Shown one piece after another: positions 56,354-64,000 of a DNA stretch of 64,000 nt. The translations under genes and the position numbers were made by a program. Source of the DNA: Leptolyngbya sp. BC1307 (GTDB lineage: Bacteria > Cyanobacteriota > Cyanobacteriia > Phormidesmidales > Phormidesmidaceae); contig NZ_NRTA01000023.1 in the NCBI RefSeq assembly GCF_002286735.1, positions 1 to 64,000 of the forward strand, read 5' to 3'. Under the pieces are notes generated by a model, which saw only the letters and a list, made by a program, of their open reading frames with translations, searched no databases and had not been told where the DNA came from. Every line of letters starts with the position of its first letter. The stretch's first letter is position 1.

Positions 56354-58105
56354 CTATTCGGCTAAGGCAGCAGCGGGCTGTTTCATCTGCGATTCTAAAA
56401 TGGCACCGTAAAGTGAGCTTGTTTTCATGAGCTGTTCGTGGGTGCCTTGGGCAGCAAGCTTACCTTTGTCAATCAACAAGATGCGGTCGGCGCTTTGAAT
56501 GGTGCTAATGCGCTGGGCGATGACGAAGGCGCTACAGGTGCGCTCTTGCATGAGCTTGTCTAAGTCGGTTTGAATTTGGGCGGCGGTTTCGGCATCTACC
56601 GCAGAGGTGCTGTCGTCGAGAATAAGAATGTGGTAGTGGGTGAGTAGGGTGCGAGCGATCGCAATCCGCTGCTTCTGACCGCCCGAAAGCCCCACCCCGC
56701 GCTCACCCACAATCGTATCGTAGCCCTCTGGCAAGCTCTCAATAAAGTCATGAATATGCGCTGTTTTTGCCACTTCGATCACGTCTTCTAAAGCGGCGTC
56801 TGGCCTAGCGTAGGCGATGTTGTCGCGGAGCGTTCCTGAGAACAAAGTGGTCTCTTGAAAGACGATGCCGATGCGCGATCGCAAACTCTCCAGGTCAAAA
56901 TCACGCACGTCTCGCCCATCAATTCGCACCGCGCCCTGAGTCACGTCATAAAACCGCTGCAACAGATTCACGACTGTGCTCTTGCCCGAACCAGTCATGC
57001 CCAAAATCGCAATCAGCTCATTCGGCTTGGTCTCGAAAGAAACGCCCTGTAGTGCCGGTGTCGTCGCGCCCGGATAGCGAAACCAAACATCTTCAAACGT
57101 GATGCGACCGCCGCAGCCTTCAAACGGCACCGCGTTAGGCCGGTTTTGGATCTCTACTGGCGCATCGACAATTTCATACACGCGCTCGGCAGAGGCGGCG
57201 GCTTGGGCGATGACAGGCGCAGCAAAGCCAATCAGCAGCACCGGCTGCAGAATAAACAGCAGATAAGCATTGAATGCCACCAGTTCGCCAATCGTAAAGG
57301 TGCCTTCGATCACCTGAGACCCGCCATAGCCCACCACGGCCAGCGTAATCAGGTTGCTCAGCAAAAAGATAAACGGAAAGGTGTTGCGAATGGCGCTGAG
57401 CGTTTTCAGATAAACCGCGACTAAGCTGCTGTTCATCTGCGTGTAGCGCCTCAGCTCGACGGGTTCGCGCACAAAGGCTTTGACTACGCGCACGCCCAGC
57501 AGATTTTCGCGCAGTACCTCGTTCAGGTCGCCGAGTCGCTCTTGCACCTGGCCAAATAGGGGCTGATTTTGGCTGAAAAAGCGAAATAGCAGCACCCCCG
57601 CCAGCGGCACGACGGCCAGGGTCACTAGCGCCAGCCGCCAGTTCATGATCAGCAAAATGGTGGCAATGGTCACCAGCGTCAGCAGCGAACTAATTACCTG
57701 GATTAGGCTAGTCCCAACAAACGTGCGAATTTGCTCAATGTCGCTAGTGATGCGGGTAAGGAGCTGAGAGGTCTGGGCCTGATCGTGGTAGCTAAAGCTG
57801 AGGGTTTCTATCTTGCGAAAGACCTGACCGCGCAGCTCGTAAGCCACGCTTTGGGAAATCGCTTCGGCCCAGTAGCTCTGGCCAAAGTTGAAGAGACCTC
57901 GGGCGATCGCCACTCCCACCATCAGCGCTCCGGTCACCAGCACCACCTGCAAATTCTGCGGCGTAATCCCCTGATCGATGCCACGCCGAAAGAGCTGCGG
58001 CGTAACCGCATTTGCCGCCGTTAGCAGCATCACGCTCACCGTTGCGCCTATGGCTAGCCAAACGTAAGACTGTAAAATCCCAAGTACGCGCTTGAGCGGT
58101 TCCAT
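56354..58105 (-). CDS. ABC exporter half-transporter with a degenerate ATP site
   Basis: 583 residues, same layout. Walker A LGMTGSGKSTVV is fine, but Walker B reads ILILDDSTSAVD (Asp for the catalytic Glu) and the H-loop reads FVIAQRIST (Gln for His). The signature LSGGQKQR is canonical. It resembles the non-catalytic half of heterodimers such as BmrC or TM287. First gene of the pair. Confidence 0.92.
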   Translation of the reverse strand: MEPLKRVLGILQSYVWLAIGATVSVMLLTAANAVTPQLFRRGIDQGITPQNLQVVLVTGALMVGVAIARGLFNFGQSYWAEAISQSVAYELRGQVFRKIETLSFSYHDQAQTSQLLTRITSDIEQIRTFVGTSLIQVISSLLTLVTIATILLIMNWRLALVTLAVVPLAGVLLFRFFSQNQPLFGQVQERLGDLNEVLRENLLGVRVVKAFVREPVELRRYTQMNSSLVAVYLKTLSAIRNTFPFIFLLSNLITLAVVGYGGSQVIEGTFTIGELVAFNAYLLFILQPVLLIGFAAPVIAQAAASAERVYEIVDAPVEIQNRPNAVPFEGCGGRITFEDVWFRYPGATTPALQGVSFETKPNELIAILGMTGSGKSTVVNLLQRFYDVTQGAVRIDGRDVRDFDLESLRSRIGIVFQETTLFSGTLRDNIAYARPDAALEDVIEVAKTAHIHDFIESLPEGYDTIVGERGVGLSGGQKQRIAIARTLLTHYHILILDDSTSAVDAETAAQIQTDLDKLMQERTCSAFVIAQRISTIQSADRILLIDKGKLAAQGTHEQLMKTSSLYGAILESQMKQPAAALAE

Positions 58106-58176
58106 CGGCAGCGGTTATCCTAACGGTAGATGACCAAAGGATATCAGTAGAGTGAGCGATCGCTCCACTCAAACTT

Positions 58177-58207
58177 CTGTCAGACTCCTGTCAGACTCCT
58201 GTCAGAG
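58177..58207. repeat. 11-bp tandem repeat
   Basis: CTGTCAGACTC occurs twice in tandem (58177-58187, 58188-58198) and a third partial copy follows. Just upstream of the ABC operon start region. Confidence 0.85.
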
Positions 58208-58490
58208 GGCAAAGCAACAGATTGGGTAGAATGTCTCTCATCTGAGCAACGCCAGGTTTCTTATCAAGATTTCATTGTGGGCGCAGCAAAGCGAACTAAC
58301 TGCCCGATCACTCGCCTAATCTCTTCTGGAGAGTTTCCCCAAGGGAAGATGCGACTTTGAAGCACCTCCAAAGGAGGGGATGGGCGCTGTTTTTTTCATG
58401 CCTGATGACGGTTAGTGCTTAGGTCTGAGGGTAGAGCAACTTCTTCAAAAAAGTTTCTACCATGATGGCTTCAGCTCGGTGTTCAATTTT

Positions 58491-58535
58491 ATCCGAATCA
58501 ATTCCATCCGAACCAATTCCATCCGAACCAAGAGA
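58491..58535. repeat. 15-bp tandem repeat before the DUF2231 gene
   Basis: ATCCGAATCAATTCC is followed by ATCCGAACCAATTCC and by a partial ATCCGAACCA copy (58491-58535). It lies just upstream of the preferred start and would be in frame if translation began at 58462. Confidence 0.85.
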
Positions 58536-58539
58536 CATT

Positions 58540-59100
58540 ATGGAAACCTCTCAAGCTCAGTCTGGTTCTAATCACGCGGGTACACCCTATCCCAATGTTC
58601 CGCCGCTGATTGACAGCCGTGAAACCGAGTACAGAGATAGTGGAATCACTAGCTCAGTGGCCATTTTAGGTCACCCTATTCACCCGGTTATCGTCATTTT
58701 CCCCGTTGCTTTTTTAAGTGCTGCCGCTGGAACTGACTTGGGCTACTGGTTGACAAAAGGCGAGTTTTGGGCGCAGGCTTCTGTGTGGCTATTGGGCAGT
58801 GGCTTGCTGACGGCGATCGCAGCAGCCATCATTGGCATGTTCGATTTTATTCGCATTCCCCGAGTTCGGAACCGCCGGGCAGGTTGGGCGCACATGTGGC
58901 TGAATGTAGGCGTGTTAGCCCTCACGCTAGTCAACTTTGGCCTGCGCCTGATCGGCACAAACGCTATCATTTTGCCATTCGGCATCAGTCTTTCTCTGAT
59001 CGTAGCGGCCTTACTGATGATTAGCGGCTGGTACGGCGGAGAACTCACCTTCCGCCACAAAGTCGGTATTATCGGCCCTGGCGAATCTCAAATACTCTAG
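58540..59100 (+). CDS. DUF2231 domain membrane protein
   Basis: 186 residues from ATG 58540 (METSQAQSGSNH). An ATG at 58462 would add a repeat-encoded SIPSEP peptide. The family pattern is VAILGHPIHPVIVIFPVAFL near 40 with conserved His-Pro, then AGTDLGYWLT, WLLGSGLLTAIAAAIIGMFD and a C-terminal GGELTFRHKVGI. Four to five membrane helices. DUF2231 proteins are sometimes heme-binding-like or respiratory accessory proteins; unproven here. Confidence 0.82.
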   Translation: METSQAQSGSNHAGTPYPNVPPLIDSRETEYRDSGITSSVAILGHPIHPVIVIFPVAFLSAAAGTDLGYWLTKGEFWAQASVWLLGSGLLTAIAAAIIGMFDFIRIPRVRNRRAGWAHMWLNVGVLALTLVNFGLRLIGTNAIILPFGISLSLIVAALLMISGWYGGELTFRHKVGIIGPGESQIL

Positions 59101-59193
59101 CGCCTGATAGCTTACCTGATAGCTTAACAATGGTGTCTTAGCGATCGCCGCTCTCTTCTGCTTCTAAACGCTTTTCAAACGCTCAGGAACTTC

Positions 59194-60240
59194 ATGAATC
59201 TCAAGCCAATCAGCCAGCAAGTTGTTGTAATTGCAGGGGCCTCTACCGGCATTGGGCGAGCTGCCGCCTTAGACTTTGCCAAACAGGGCGCTAAGGTAGT
59301 AGTGGCCGCTCGCAATCGACATGCCCTCGATTCGCTGGTCGAACAGATTAAGGAGCGTGGTGGAGAAGCGGTGTCTGTCGTCGCAGATGTTGCCGAGTTT
59401 GAACAGGTAGAGGCGATCGCCCAAACCGCAGTAGACACGTTTGGCCGCATCGACACCTGGGTTCAAAACGCTGCTGTCGGTATCGTTGCCTCTTTTGCCG
59501 AAACAGACATAGCAGAATTTCGCCGCGTTATTGACGTGACCCTAATGGGCCAGGTGTACGGCGCCAAAGCCGCACTGCCGCGCCTTAAACAAGCCGGGCA
59601 GGGTTCCTTTATTTCTATCTCTTCAGTAGAAGGCATTCGCGCCATGCCTTTGCAAAGTGCCTATTCAACCGCGAAGCACGGCGTAGAAGGCTTTCTCGAA
59701 TCGATCCGCGTAGAGCTACAGCACGAAGGGTTAGATATCAACATTACCAGTATCAAACCTGCCGTCATCAACACGCCCTTTTACAACCATACCCGTACCA
59801 AAGTCGGGTACAAGCCCACCGGCATACCCCCTTACTATGACCCTCAGCTCGTTGTAGCTGCCATTTTATATGCGGCAGAGCATCCCACCCGCGATTACAT
59901 TGTTGGCGACGTGGGGAGAGTCTTGGATATTGCCCAAAGGCTTTCGCCAGGATTGCTGGATCGCCTTTTGACCACGCCTCTCGGCTTTAAAGGCCAAACC
60001 ACCGACATTCCCAAAAGCGAGCAAGCGCCCGATAATCTGTTTGAGCCCATGCCAGGCTATGAGCAGGCCGATGGCGACTTTGATGCGCTAACGGTTCCTA
60101 GCGTTTCGGACTGGGCGCACCGGAATCCGGTAAAAGTTTTGGGGATAGCCGCGATCGCAACCGTCGCGCTAATGCTTTTTGCATACCCCTCAATTACTGC
60201 TATGGTCACACTTGAAAGCGAACCTGAAGCGTCAGCGTGA
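59194..60240 (+). CDS. SDR family oxidoreductase with C-terminal membrane anchor
   Basis: 348 residues. The SDR core shows IAGASTGIGRAAAL near 13, the diverged QNAAVG in place of NNAG near 91, SSVEG, and YSTAKHGVEGF with Tyr-Lys near 155. After it comes a 70-residue linker and one C-terminal membrane helix (about 312-332, LGIAAIATVALMLFAYPSIT). This is the long YdaD/'DltE'-like group often annotated as SDR with a transmembrane tail. Substrate unknown. Confidence 0.87.
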   Translation: MNLKPISQQVVVIAGASTGIGRAAALDFAKQGAKVVVAARNRHALDSLVEQIKERGGEAVSVVADVAEFEQVEAIAQTAVDTFGRIDTWVQNAAVGIVASFAETDIAEFRRVIDVTLMGQVYGAKAALPRLKQAGQGSFISISSVEGIRAMPLQSAYSTAKHGVEGFLESIRVELQHEGLDINITSIKPAVINTPFYNHTRTKVGYKPTGIPPYYDPQLVVAAILYAAEHPTRDYIVGDVGRVLDIAQRLSPGLLDRLLTTPLGFKGQTTDIPKSEQAPDNLFEPMPGYEQADGDFDALTVPSVSDWAHRNPVKVLGIAAIATVALMLFAYPSITAMVTLESEPEASA

Positions 60241-60320
60241 GCGAGACAGCCTCCGTTCTGTATAATTAACTACAACATAATCAACTACGATGAGCTGAAC
60301 AGGCTATTGAGGGTAAAGGG

Positions 60321-60974
60321 ATGAATGACCGCAAGGAAAGCAACAATCGGTTAGTCGTTTCCTATTTGATGCTGCGAAAAGCAGTGGGCTGTTTGGGCAT
60401 GGGGTTGCCTTTTATTCTGGCTTTAGGAGGCGGTCTGCTCTTTGGGTTAGAAATTCAAAATTCGATCAGCGACTACTATTACACCGAGATGAGAGATATC
60501 TTTGTCGGTGTGCTTTTTTCTATGGGCATCTTCCTGTTCTCTTACAAAGGCTATGGACAAAAAGATAATTTGCCTGCCAACATCGCGGCTATTTGCGTGA
60601 TTGGCACGGCGCTGTTTCCTACGACGCCGCCCGATCCTTCGGCGCTGGCCGCGACCATTGGCAAGCTACACCTTCTCTTTGCAACGGCGTATTTCATCAC
60701 GCTCGCCTATTTCTCTCTGGTGCTTTTTACAAAAACGGATACTACTCGGCCTGCAATGCCCCGAAAGAAACAGCGTAACGCGATCTACAGAGCCTGTGGC
60801 TACACTATTATCGCCGCAATCGTTTTAATTGTTTTGCTGTTACTCTTGCCTGCCAGTATTAGAGACCCGCTGCGATCGCTCGATCCTGTTTTTTGGTTAG
60901 AGGCGATCGCCGTCTTTGCCTTCGGCGTTTCCTGGTTTGTTAAAGGCGAAGGTATTTTAGAAGACGACAAGTGA
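60321..60974 (+). CDS. Polytopic membrane protein (DUF998-like)
   Basis: 217 residues with six to seven membrane helices. The marks are SISDYYYTEMRDIFVGVLFS near 50 and FLFSYKGYGQKDNLPANIAA, then ICVIGTALFPTTPPD. These occur in a group of DUF998-like membrane proteins of unknown function. The end LEDDK is acidic. Alone on this strand. Confidence 0.6.
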   Translation: MNDRKESNNRLVVSYLMLRKAVGCLGMGLPFILALGGGLLFGLEIQNSISDYYYTEMRDIFVGVLFSMGIFLFSYKGYGQKDNLPANIAAICVIGTALFPTTPPDPSALAATIGKLHLLFATAYFITLAYFSLVLFTKTDTTRPAMPRKKQRNAIYRACGYTIIAAIVLIVLLLLLPASIRDPLRSLDPVFWLEAIAVFAFGVSWFVKGEGILEDDK

Positions 60975-61105
60975 AGATCCGACTTTGATACGTCTGTGGG
61001 GCAGTTTTGGATTCGGAAACTTTGGAAGTGACAAAGCTATCGGCTTTAGATTGTTACTCACACCTCTGATAGAGCGATCGCTTCATTCCAAAAGCTGGGG
61101 CCAGT

Positions 61106-61966
61106 CTAATCTGCGTAACCTAACCACAACAGCGTAAACAGGGTTAGATATGAGAATAGAGCGGCAGTCCCGATCCCGCTGACCAGGCTGGCGATCGCTT
61201 TGGGCAAGCGATTGTTTCTACGCTGAAGCATCAGGATAACCAGCAGCATTGCGGCTATACCGGCTGTGAGCGCTCCGCCCTGCATGGTTAGGCTCCAGTC
61301 TTGAATCGTCTCATCGGTGTTACCAGCGATATCGTACGGCAGTCTCCCCAAAAAGTTCCAAGTTGAAAGATACATCCCAAACCCGCAGGCTAAGCTGACA
61401 AACAGATTGCTCAGCCATCCGGGCTGAAGCCAGGCAAAGCAGGCCGCGCTCACTCCGCCCAGTAGCGCTAGCCCAATGCCAATTCTCATCAGACGAGGCT
61501 CACTTAACTTCTGGAGGGTGTTCACGCCCCAGTACTTTTGCCGAACGGCTCGTAATTGCTGAGCGCTCAGCCCCAGCTCTGTCACTTCGTACCGTTCTGG
61601 CTGATTCAGGACGGAGCCTGTGCCCTGGCTGTTACAGCCGACGGCTTGGCCATCATACACGGCCTCACAGTTCTCAGGGTAGGGCGGATTGAAGAGGTCG
61701 TTTTGAGCTGCGCCTCCTTTTTGCCAGGTGAGTGTGAGGGAGCGATTTTGAATAGCTGTCTCACACTGAAACTGCTGGTCTGTCGCTATGCAATCAAAGA
61801 TCCGAGTGGGCAGATAGACATCGGGCTTAGCGGCGATCGCCACGCTCGAAAAAGGCGCGTCAGGTGCAGTAGGCGCATTGAACAGGAGCAGAAATGCACT
61901 CGCGCAGACGAGCGCTACCCATAGGCCCAGCGAAAATCTTGACAAAAATAATCCTACTCGACGCAT
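61106..61966 (-). CDS. Membrane protein of unknown function
   Basis: 286 residues. An N-terminal signal anchor (about 8-30), a soluble extracytoplasmic region about 45-155 with four Cys (IFDCIATDQQFQCE, ENCEAVYDGQAVGCN), suggesting two disulfides, then four membrane helices (about 160-180, 185-205, 230-250, 262-284). The AVRQKYWGV stretch precedes the helices. No family recognised. Confidence 0.6.
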   Translation of the reverse strand: MRRVGLFLSRFSLGLWVALVCASAFLLLFNAPTAPDAPFSSVAIAAKPDVYLPTRIFDCIATDQQFQCETAIQNRSLTLTWQKGGAAQNDLFNPPYPENCEAVYDGQAVGCNSQGTGSVLNQPERYEVTELGLSAQQLRAVRQKYWGVNTLQKLSEPRLMRIGIGLALLGGVSAACFAWLQPGWLSNLFVSLACGFGMYLSTWNFLGRLPYDIAGNTDETIQDWSLTMQGGALTAGIAAMLLVILMLQRRNNRLPKAIASLVSGIGTAALFSYLTLFTLLWLGYAD

Positions 61967-62304
61967 AGCACTGATCTCCTTCAGTATTGACTCTGGTTGA
62001 TTTACCTTTTGGATAGCTCAAAAGTAGCGGTCTACTAATGCCCTGTGTTCACTTCGTTTAATTGGCTCAAAACGCTTTCAAAGAGTAGCGATACGATGAA
62101 GAGAAAAGCGTTAAATAGCGCCTTATCAGGCCAAATCGAGGACAGCAGCTCGCTCACTCTACCTAGCAGTATCAATCTTTACAGTTAGAGCCGTTAGCGG
62201 GTCTCTTAGCTTTATAAAGGGATATGCTGATCGGGGAAAGCTATCACTATGCTCGGGCTAGAGGAGCGTTTTAACCGTGCCGTTTCGCACAGACTATCCT
62301 TGTA
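61967..62304. other. Intergenic region
   Basis: About 340 nt between a minus-strand membrane gene and the sensor gene, so it should hold both promoters. I see no gene, hairpin or repeat that stands out. Confidence 0.5.
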
Positions 62305-64000
62305 ATGAGTACTGTATGCATATTGCAACGCTGGCTAACTGTCGCTCGCTCTACGGCCACCGGCTGTCTTCCTATGAATTTTGCAGCATCAGCGCTTGGC
62401 GGTTATTTACTCATTACGCTTCCGTTCAGGGGTTATGGCGTACAGCCACAGACGGCAGTAGGCTCAATAGCGAACTCATCGCATCCGGCCTCAGAGGCTT
62501 TGCTAGAAGGCTGGGCAGTGCCAGAGACCGGGGCAAGTGCTGCCCAGATCGGACATATCTGGATGAACCTGGCCGCATATGGCGCAGTCGTCGGCTTAGC
62601 AGTCACGCTCGTTTGGAATCGGCAGTTGAAAAGGGAAGTTCGCCAGCGCCAGCGAGCTGAAGCCTGCCTGCAAGCGAGTGAAAAGCGCTACGCCATGCTA
62701 GCTAGAGCGGCCCCGGTAGGCATTTTCTATGCTGATGCAGCGGGCAGATGTCTCTATGTTAATCAGTGCTGGTGCCAGATGAGGGGGATGGCTGCCGAGA
62801 GGGCGATCGGTACTGGCTGGCAAGAGAGCGTGCATCCTGAAGACTATGATCGCGTTGTGGCTGAGTGGTCACAGGCTGTTCAAGAAAACCGCCCTAGCCA
62901 AATAGAGTATCGGGTGCAGCGGCTCGACAATGGTGAGGTGACGTGGGTATACGCTCAGTCTGTAGCAGAACGAGACGACAATGGGCAGGTCGCCGGCTAT
63001 GTGAGCTTCGTCACGGATATTGATGATCGCAAGCGCTCAGAAAAGGCGCTACAGCAAAGCGAAGCCTATCAGCGGGCGCTGGTGAATGCCTTACCCGATC
63101 TGATTATGCGAATCAACAAAGCGGGTATTTTTCTAGAATTTTTGGCTTCTCCCAATTTTTTGGTGCTGGGTGAACCGGCAGACTGGGTAGGTACCCACGT
63201 CTCTGATAAGCTACCGCCAAACATAGCTCAGGAACGGCTAGCGGCCATTGATCAGGTGCTACAGACCCAGACCATTCAAATCTATGAGCAGGAACTCTCT
63301 ATAGAGGGCAAAATTCAGGTTGAGGAGGTGCGGGTGGTGCCTCATGGGGAAGAAGAAGTGCTGTTCTTGGTGCGCGATATTAGCGATCGCAAACAAGCAG
63401 AGCTATCCCTCAAGCAAAGCGAGGCTCAGAGCCGAGCGATTTTAGAAGCCATTCCAGATTACCTGGTGCGGGTAGGTATAGACGGGCGCTATCGTGAGTG
63501 TTCTGGCCCGGAGCGAGATTTTGCAATCGTTTCGCACGCTGGTCTGGTAGGCCGGTCACTAGCAGATGTACTGCCTACAGAGCTGGCTGATCGACATCTG
63601 TACTATCTGCGCAAAGCTTTGCAGACCGGCGAGCTACAAGTTTTTGAGCAAACTATTCGAGTGGGCGATCGCATTCAAGAAGAAGAAATCAGGGCGGTTA
63701 AGAGCGGCGCTGATGAAGTGCTGCTGATCATTCGTGAGATTAGCGATCGCAAGCAGGCTGAAGCCGTCCTACAGAAAAAGCTTCAGCAAGAAAAAGCCTT
63801 CAACCGAGTAGTTCAGGCCATCCGCGACTCCCTCGACCTAACGACCGTATTTACTACCGCCAATGCCGAGATCGTCGGGCTGCTGCCTGGTCTAAACTGC
63901 GCCGTCGTTCAGTATCTGCCCGAACGCGGCGTCTGGAAAATTATTGACCGGGTTTGTTCTGACCCAGATGAGCCAACCTGGGTGGGGTTTGAAGTATCAG
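62305..64000 (+). CDS. Multi-PAS/GAF sensor protein, 3' end outside the window
   Basis: At least 565 codons, open from 62275 to the window end. ATG 62305 is the first good start; 62374 is another. The N-terminus has two hydrophobic stretches (about 26-37, and 92-103, LAAYGAVVGLAVTLVW). Three PAS domains follow: about 126-246 (VGIFYADAAGRCLYVNQCW), 253-366 (LPDLIMRINKAGIFLEFLAS) and 373-486 (IPDYLVRVGIDGRYRECSGP), each closing with an I-x-D-R-K motif. From about 493 a GAF domain begins (AFNRVVQAIRDSLDLTTVFT). It is probably a sensor histidine kinase or diguanylate cyclase; the output domain is not visible. Confidence 0.85.
   Translation, partial: MSTVCILQRWLTVARSTATGCLPMNFAASALGGYLLITLPFRGYGVQPQTAVGSIANSSHPASEALLEGWAVPETGASAAQIGHIWMNLAAYGAVVGLAVTLVWNRQLKREVRQRQRAEACLQASEKRYAMLARAAPVGIFYADAAGRCLYVNQCWCQMRGMAAERAIGTGWQESVHPEDYDRVVAEWSQAVQENRPSQIEYRVQRLDNGEVTWVYAQSVAERDDNGQVAGYVSFVTDIDDRKRSEKALQQSEAYQRALVNALPDLIMRINKAGIFLEFLASPNFLVLGEPADWVGTHVSDKLPPNIAQERLAAIDQVLQTQTIQIYEQELSIEGKIQVEEVRVVPHGEEEVLFLVRDISDRKQAELSLKQSEAQSRAILEAIPDYLVRVGIDGRYRECSGPERDFAIVSHAGLVGRSLADVLPTELADRHLYYLRKALQTGELQVFEQTIRVGDRIQEEEIRAVKSGADEVLLIIREISDRKQAEAVLQKKLQQEKAFNRVVQAIRDSLDLTTVFTTANAEIVGLLPGLNCAVVQYLPERGVWKIIDRVCSDPDEPTWVGFEVS

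Larger units (their letters stand above)
58106..58539. other. Intergenic region
   Basis: 434 nt with no gene. It holds an 11-bp tandem repeat and a 15-bp tandem repeat (given separately), and CCTCC-AAA-GGAGG near 58367-58378, a short perfect hairpin. Confidence 0.55.

Noticed and set aside
58177-58207. Possible CRISPR-like repeat
   Set aside because: The 11-bp units are directly adjacent with no spacers; simple tandem repeat.
62277-62660. 127-codon frame at the start of the sensor gene
   Set aside because: It is in another frame; the PAS/GAF reading frame is open from 62275 to the end and clearly the real gene.
1-64000. tRNA or rRNA genes
   Set aside because: Scanning for T-loop (GTTCRANTC) patterns with a matching acceptor stem gave nothing I could support; a covariance-model search would decide.

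Overview
The window comes from a cyanobacterium of moderate GC content. The evidence is a very high density of HIP1 octamers (GCGATCGC) and a set of genes found essentially only in oxygenic phototrophs: psbY, a psb35-like gene, ftrV (ferredoxin-thioredoxin reductase variable chain), an rbcR-type LysR regulator, nblR, a GUN4 domain, a thylakoid-type pentapeptide protein, and cyanobacterial DUF3598, DUF3146, DUF2949 and DUF4168 proteins. I cannot name the genus from sequence alone. I see no rRNA, no tRNA that I can support, no CRISPR array and no prophage.

Layout. 1-1310 is a decayed defence islet: the tail of a type I specificity subunit, an intact-looking MntA-HepT toxin-antitoxin pair, and the frameshifted head of an HsdR subunit. 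1312-6542 holds DUF554, DUF362, an Ala/Lys-rich cyanobacterial protein and clpC. 6821-10749 is a wall and second-messenger cluster: rimI divergent from lysA-cdaA-uppS. 10750-11900 is gene-poor with a decayed ORF and one orphan membrane protein. 11903-22212 is housekeeping and transport: a Ca2+/H+ antiporter, a secreted EEP-family hydrolase, tsaB, DUF3598, a cation-chloride cotransporter, Uma2, a pentapeptide protein, mscL, rdgB, psbY, an SDR and ftrV. 22380-29375 carries a PP2C phosphatase, an NfeD/SPFH pair, a cupin, ftsE, a WecG/TagA transferase and a PRC-barrel protein. 29515-36843 has smc, a YqgF-like nuclease, DUF3146, nadK-nblR and a DUF192 lipoprotein.

37378-41501 is the most accessory-looking stretch: a DUF2949 protein, a membrane-anchored NACHT NTPase fused to a C-terminal GUN4 (porphyrin-binding) domain, a G-rich gene end, and a RAYT-type HUH transposase with two strong hairpins upstream. 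41565-57000 returns to core genes: a Ser/Thr kinase with SH3 domains, mutS, rsmI, a PfkB kinase, a CysQ-type phosphatase, rbcR, psb35, holA, DUF4168 and obg. 54561-58105 encodes a heterodimeric ABC exporter with one degenerate ATP site. 58540-64000 holds membrane and SDR proteins and a multi-PAS/GAF sensor that runs off the end.

The best candidate for an undescribed system is the NACHT-GUN4 fusion, which would couple a STAND-type switch to a tetrapyrrole-binding module. Next are the MntA-HepT pair stranded between restriction-system remnants and an NblR response regulator lacking both the phospho-acceptor Asp and the conserved Lys of its receiver domain.
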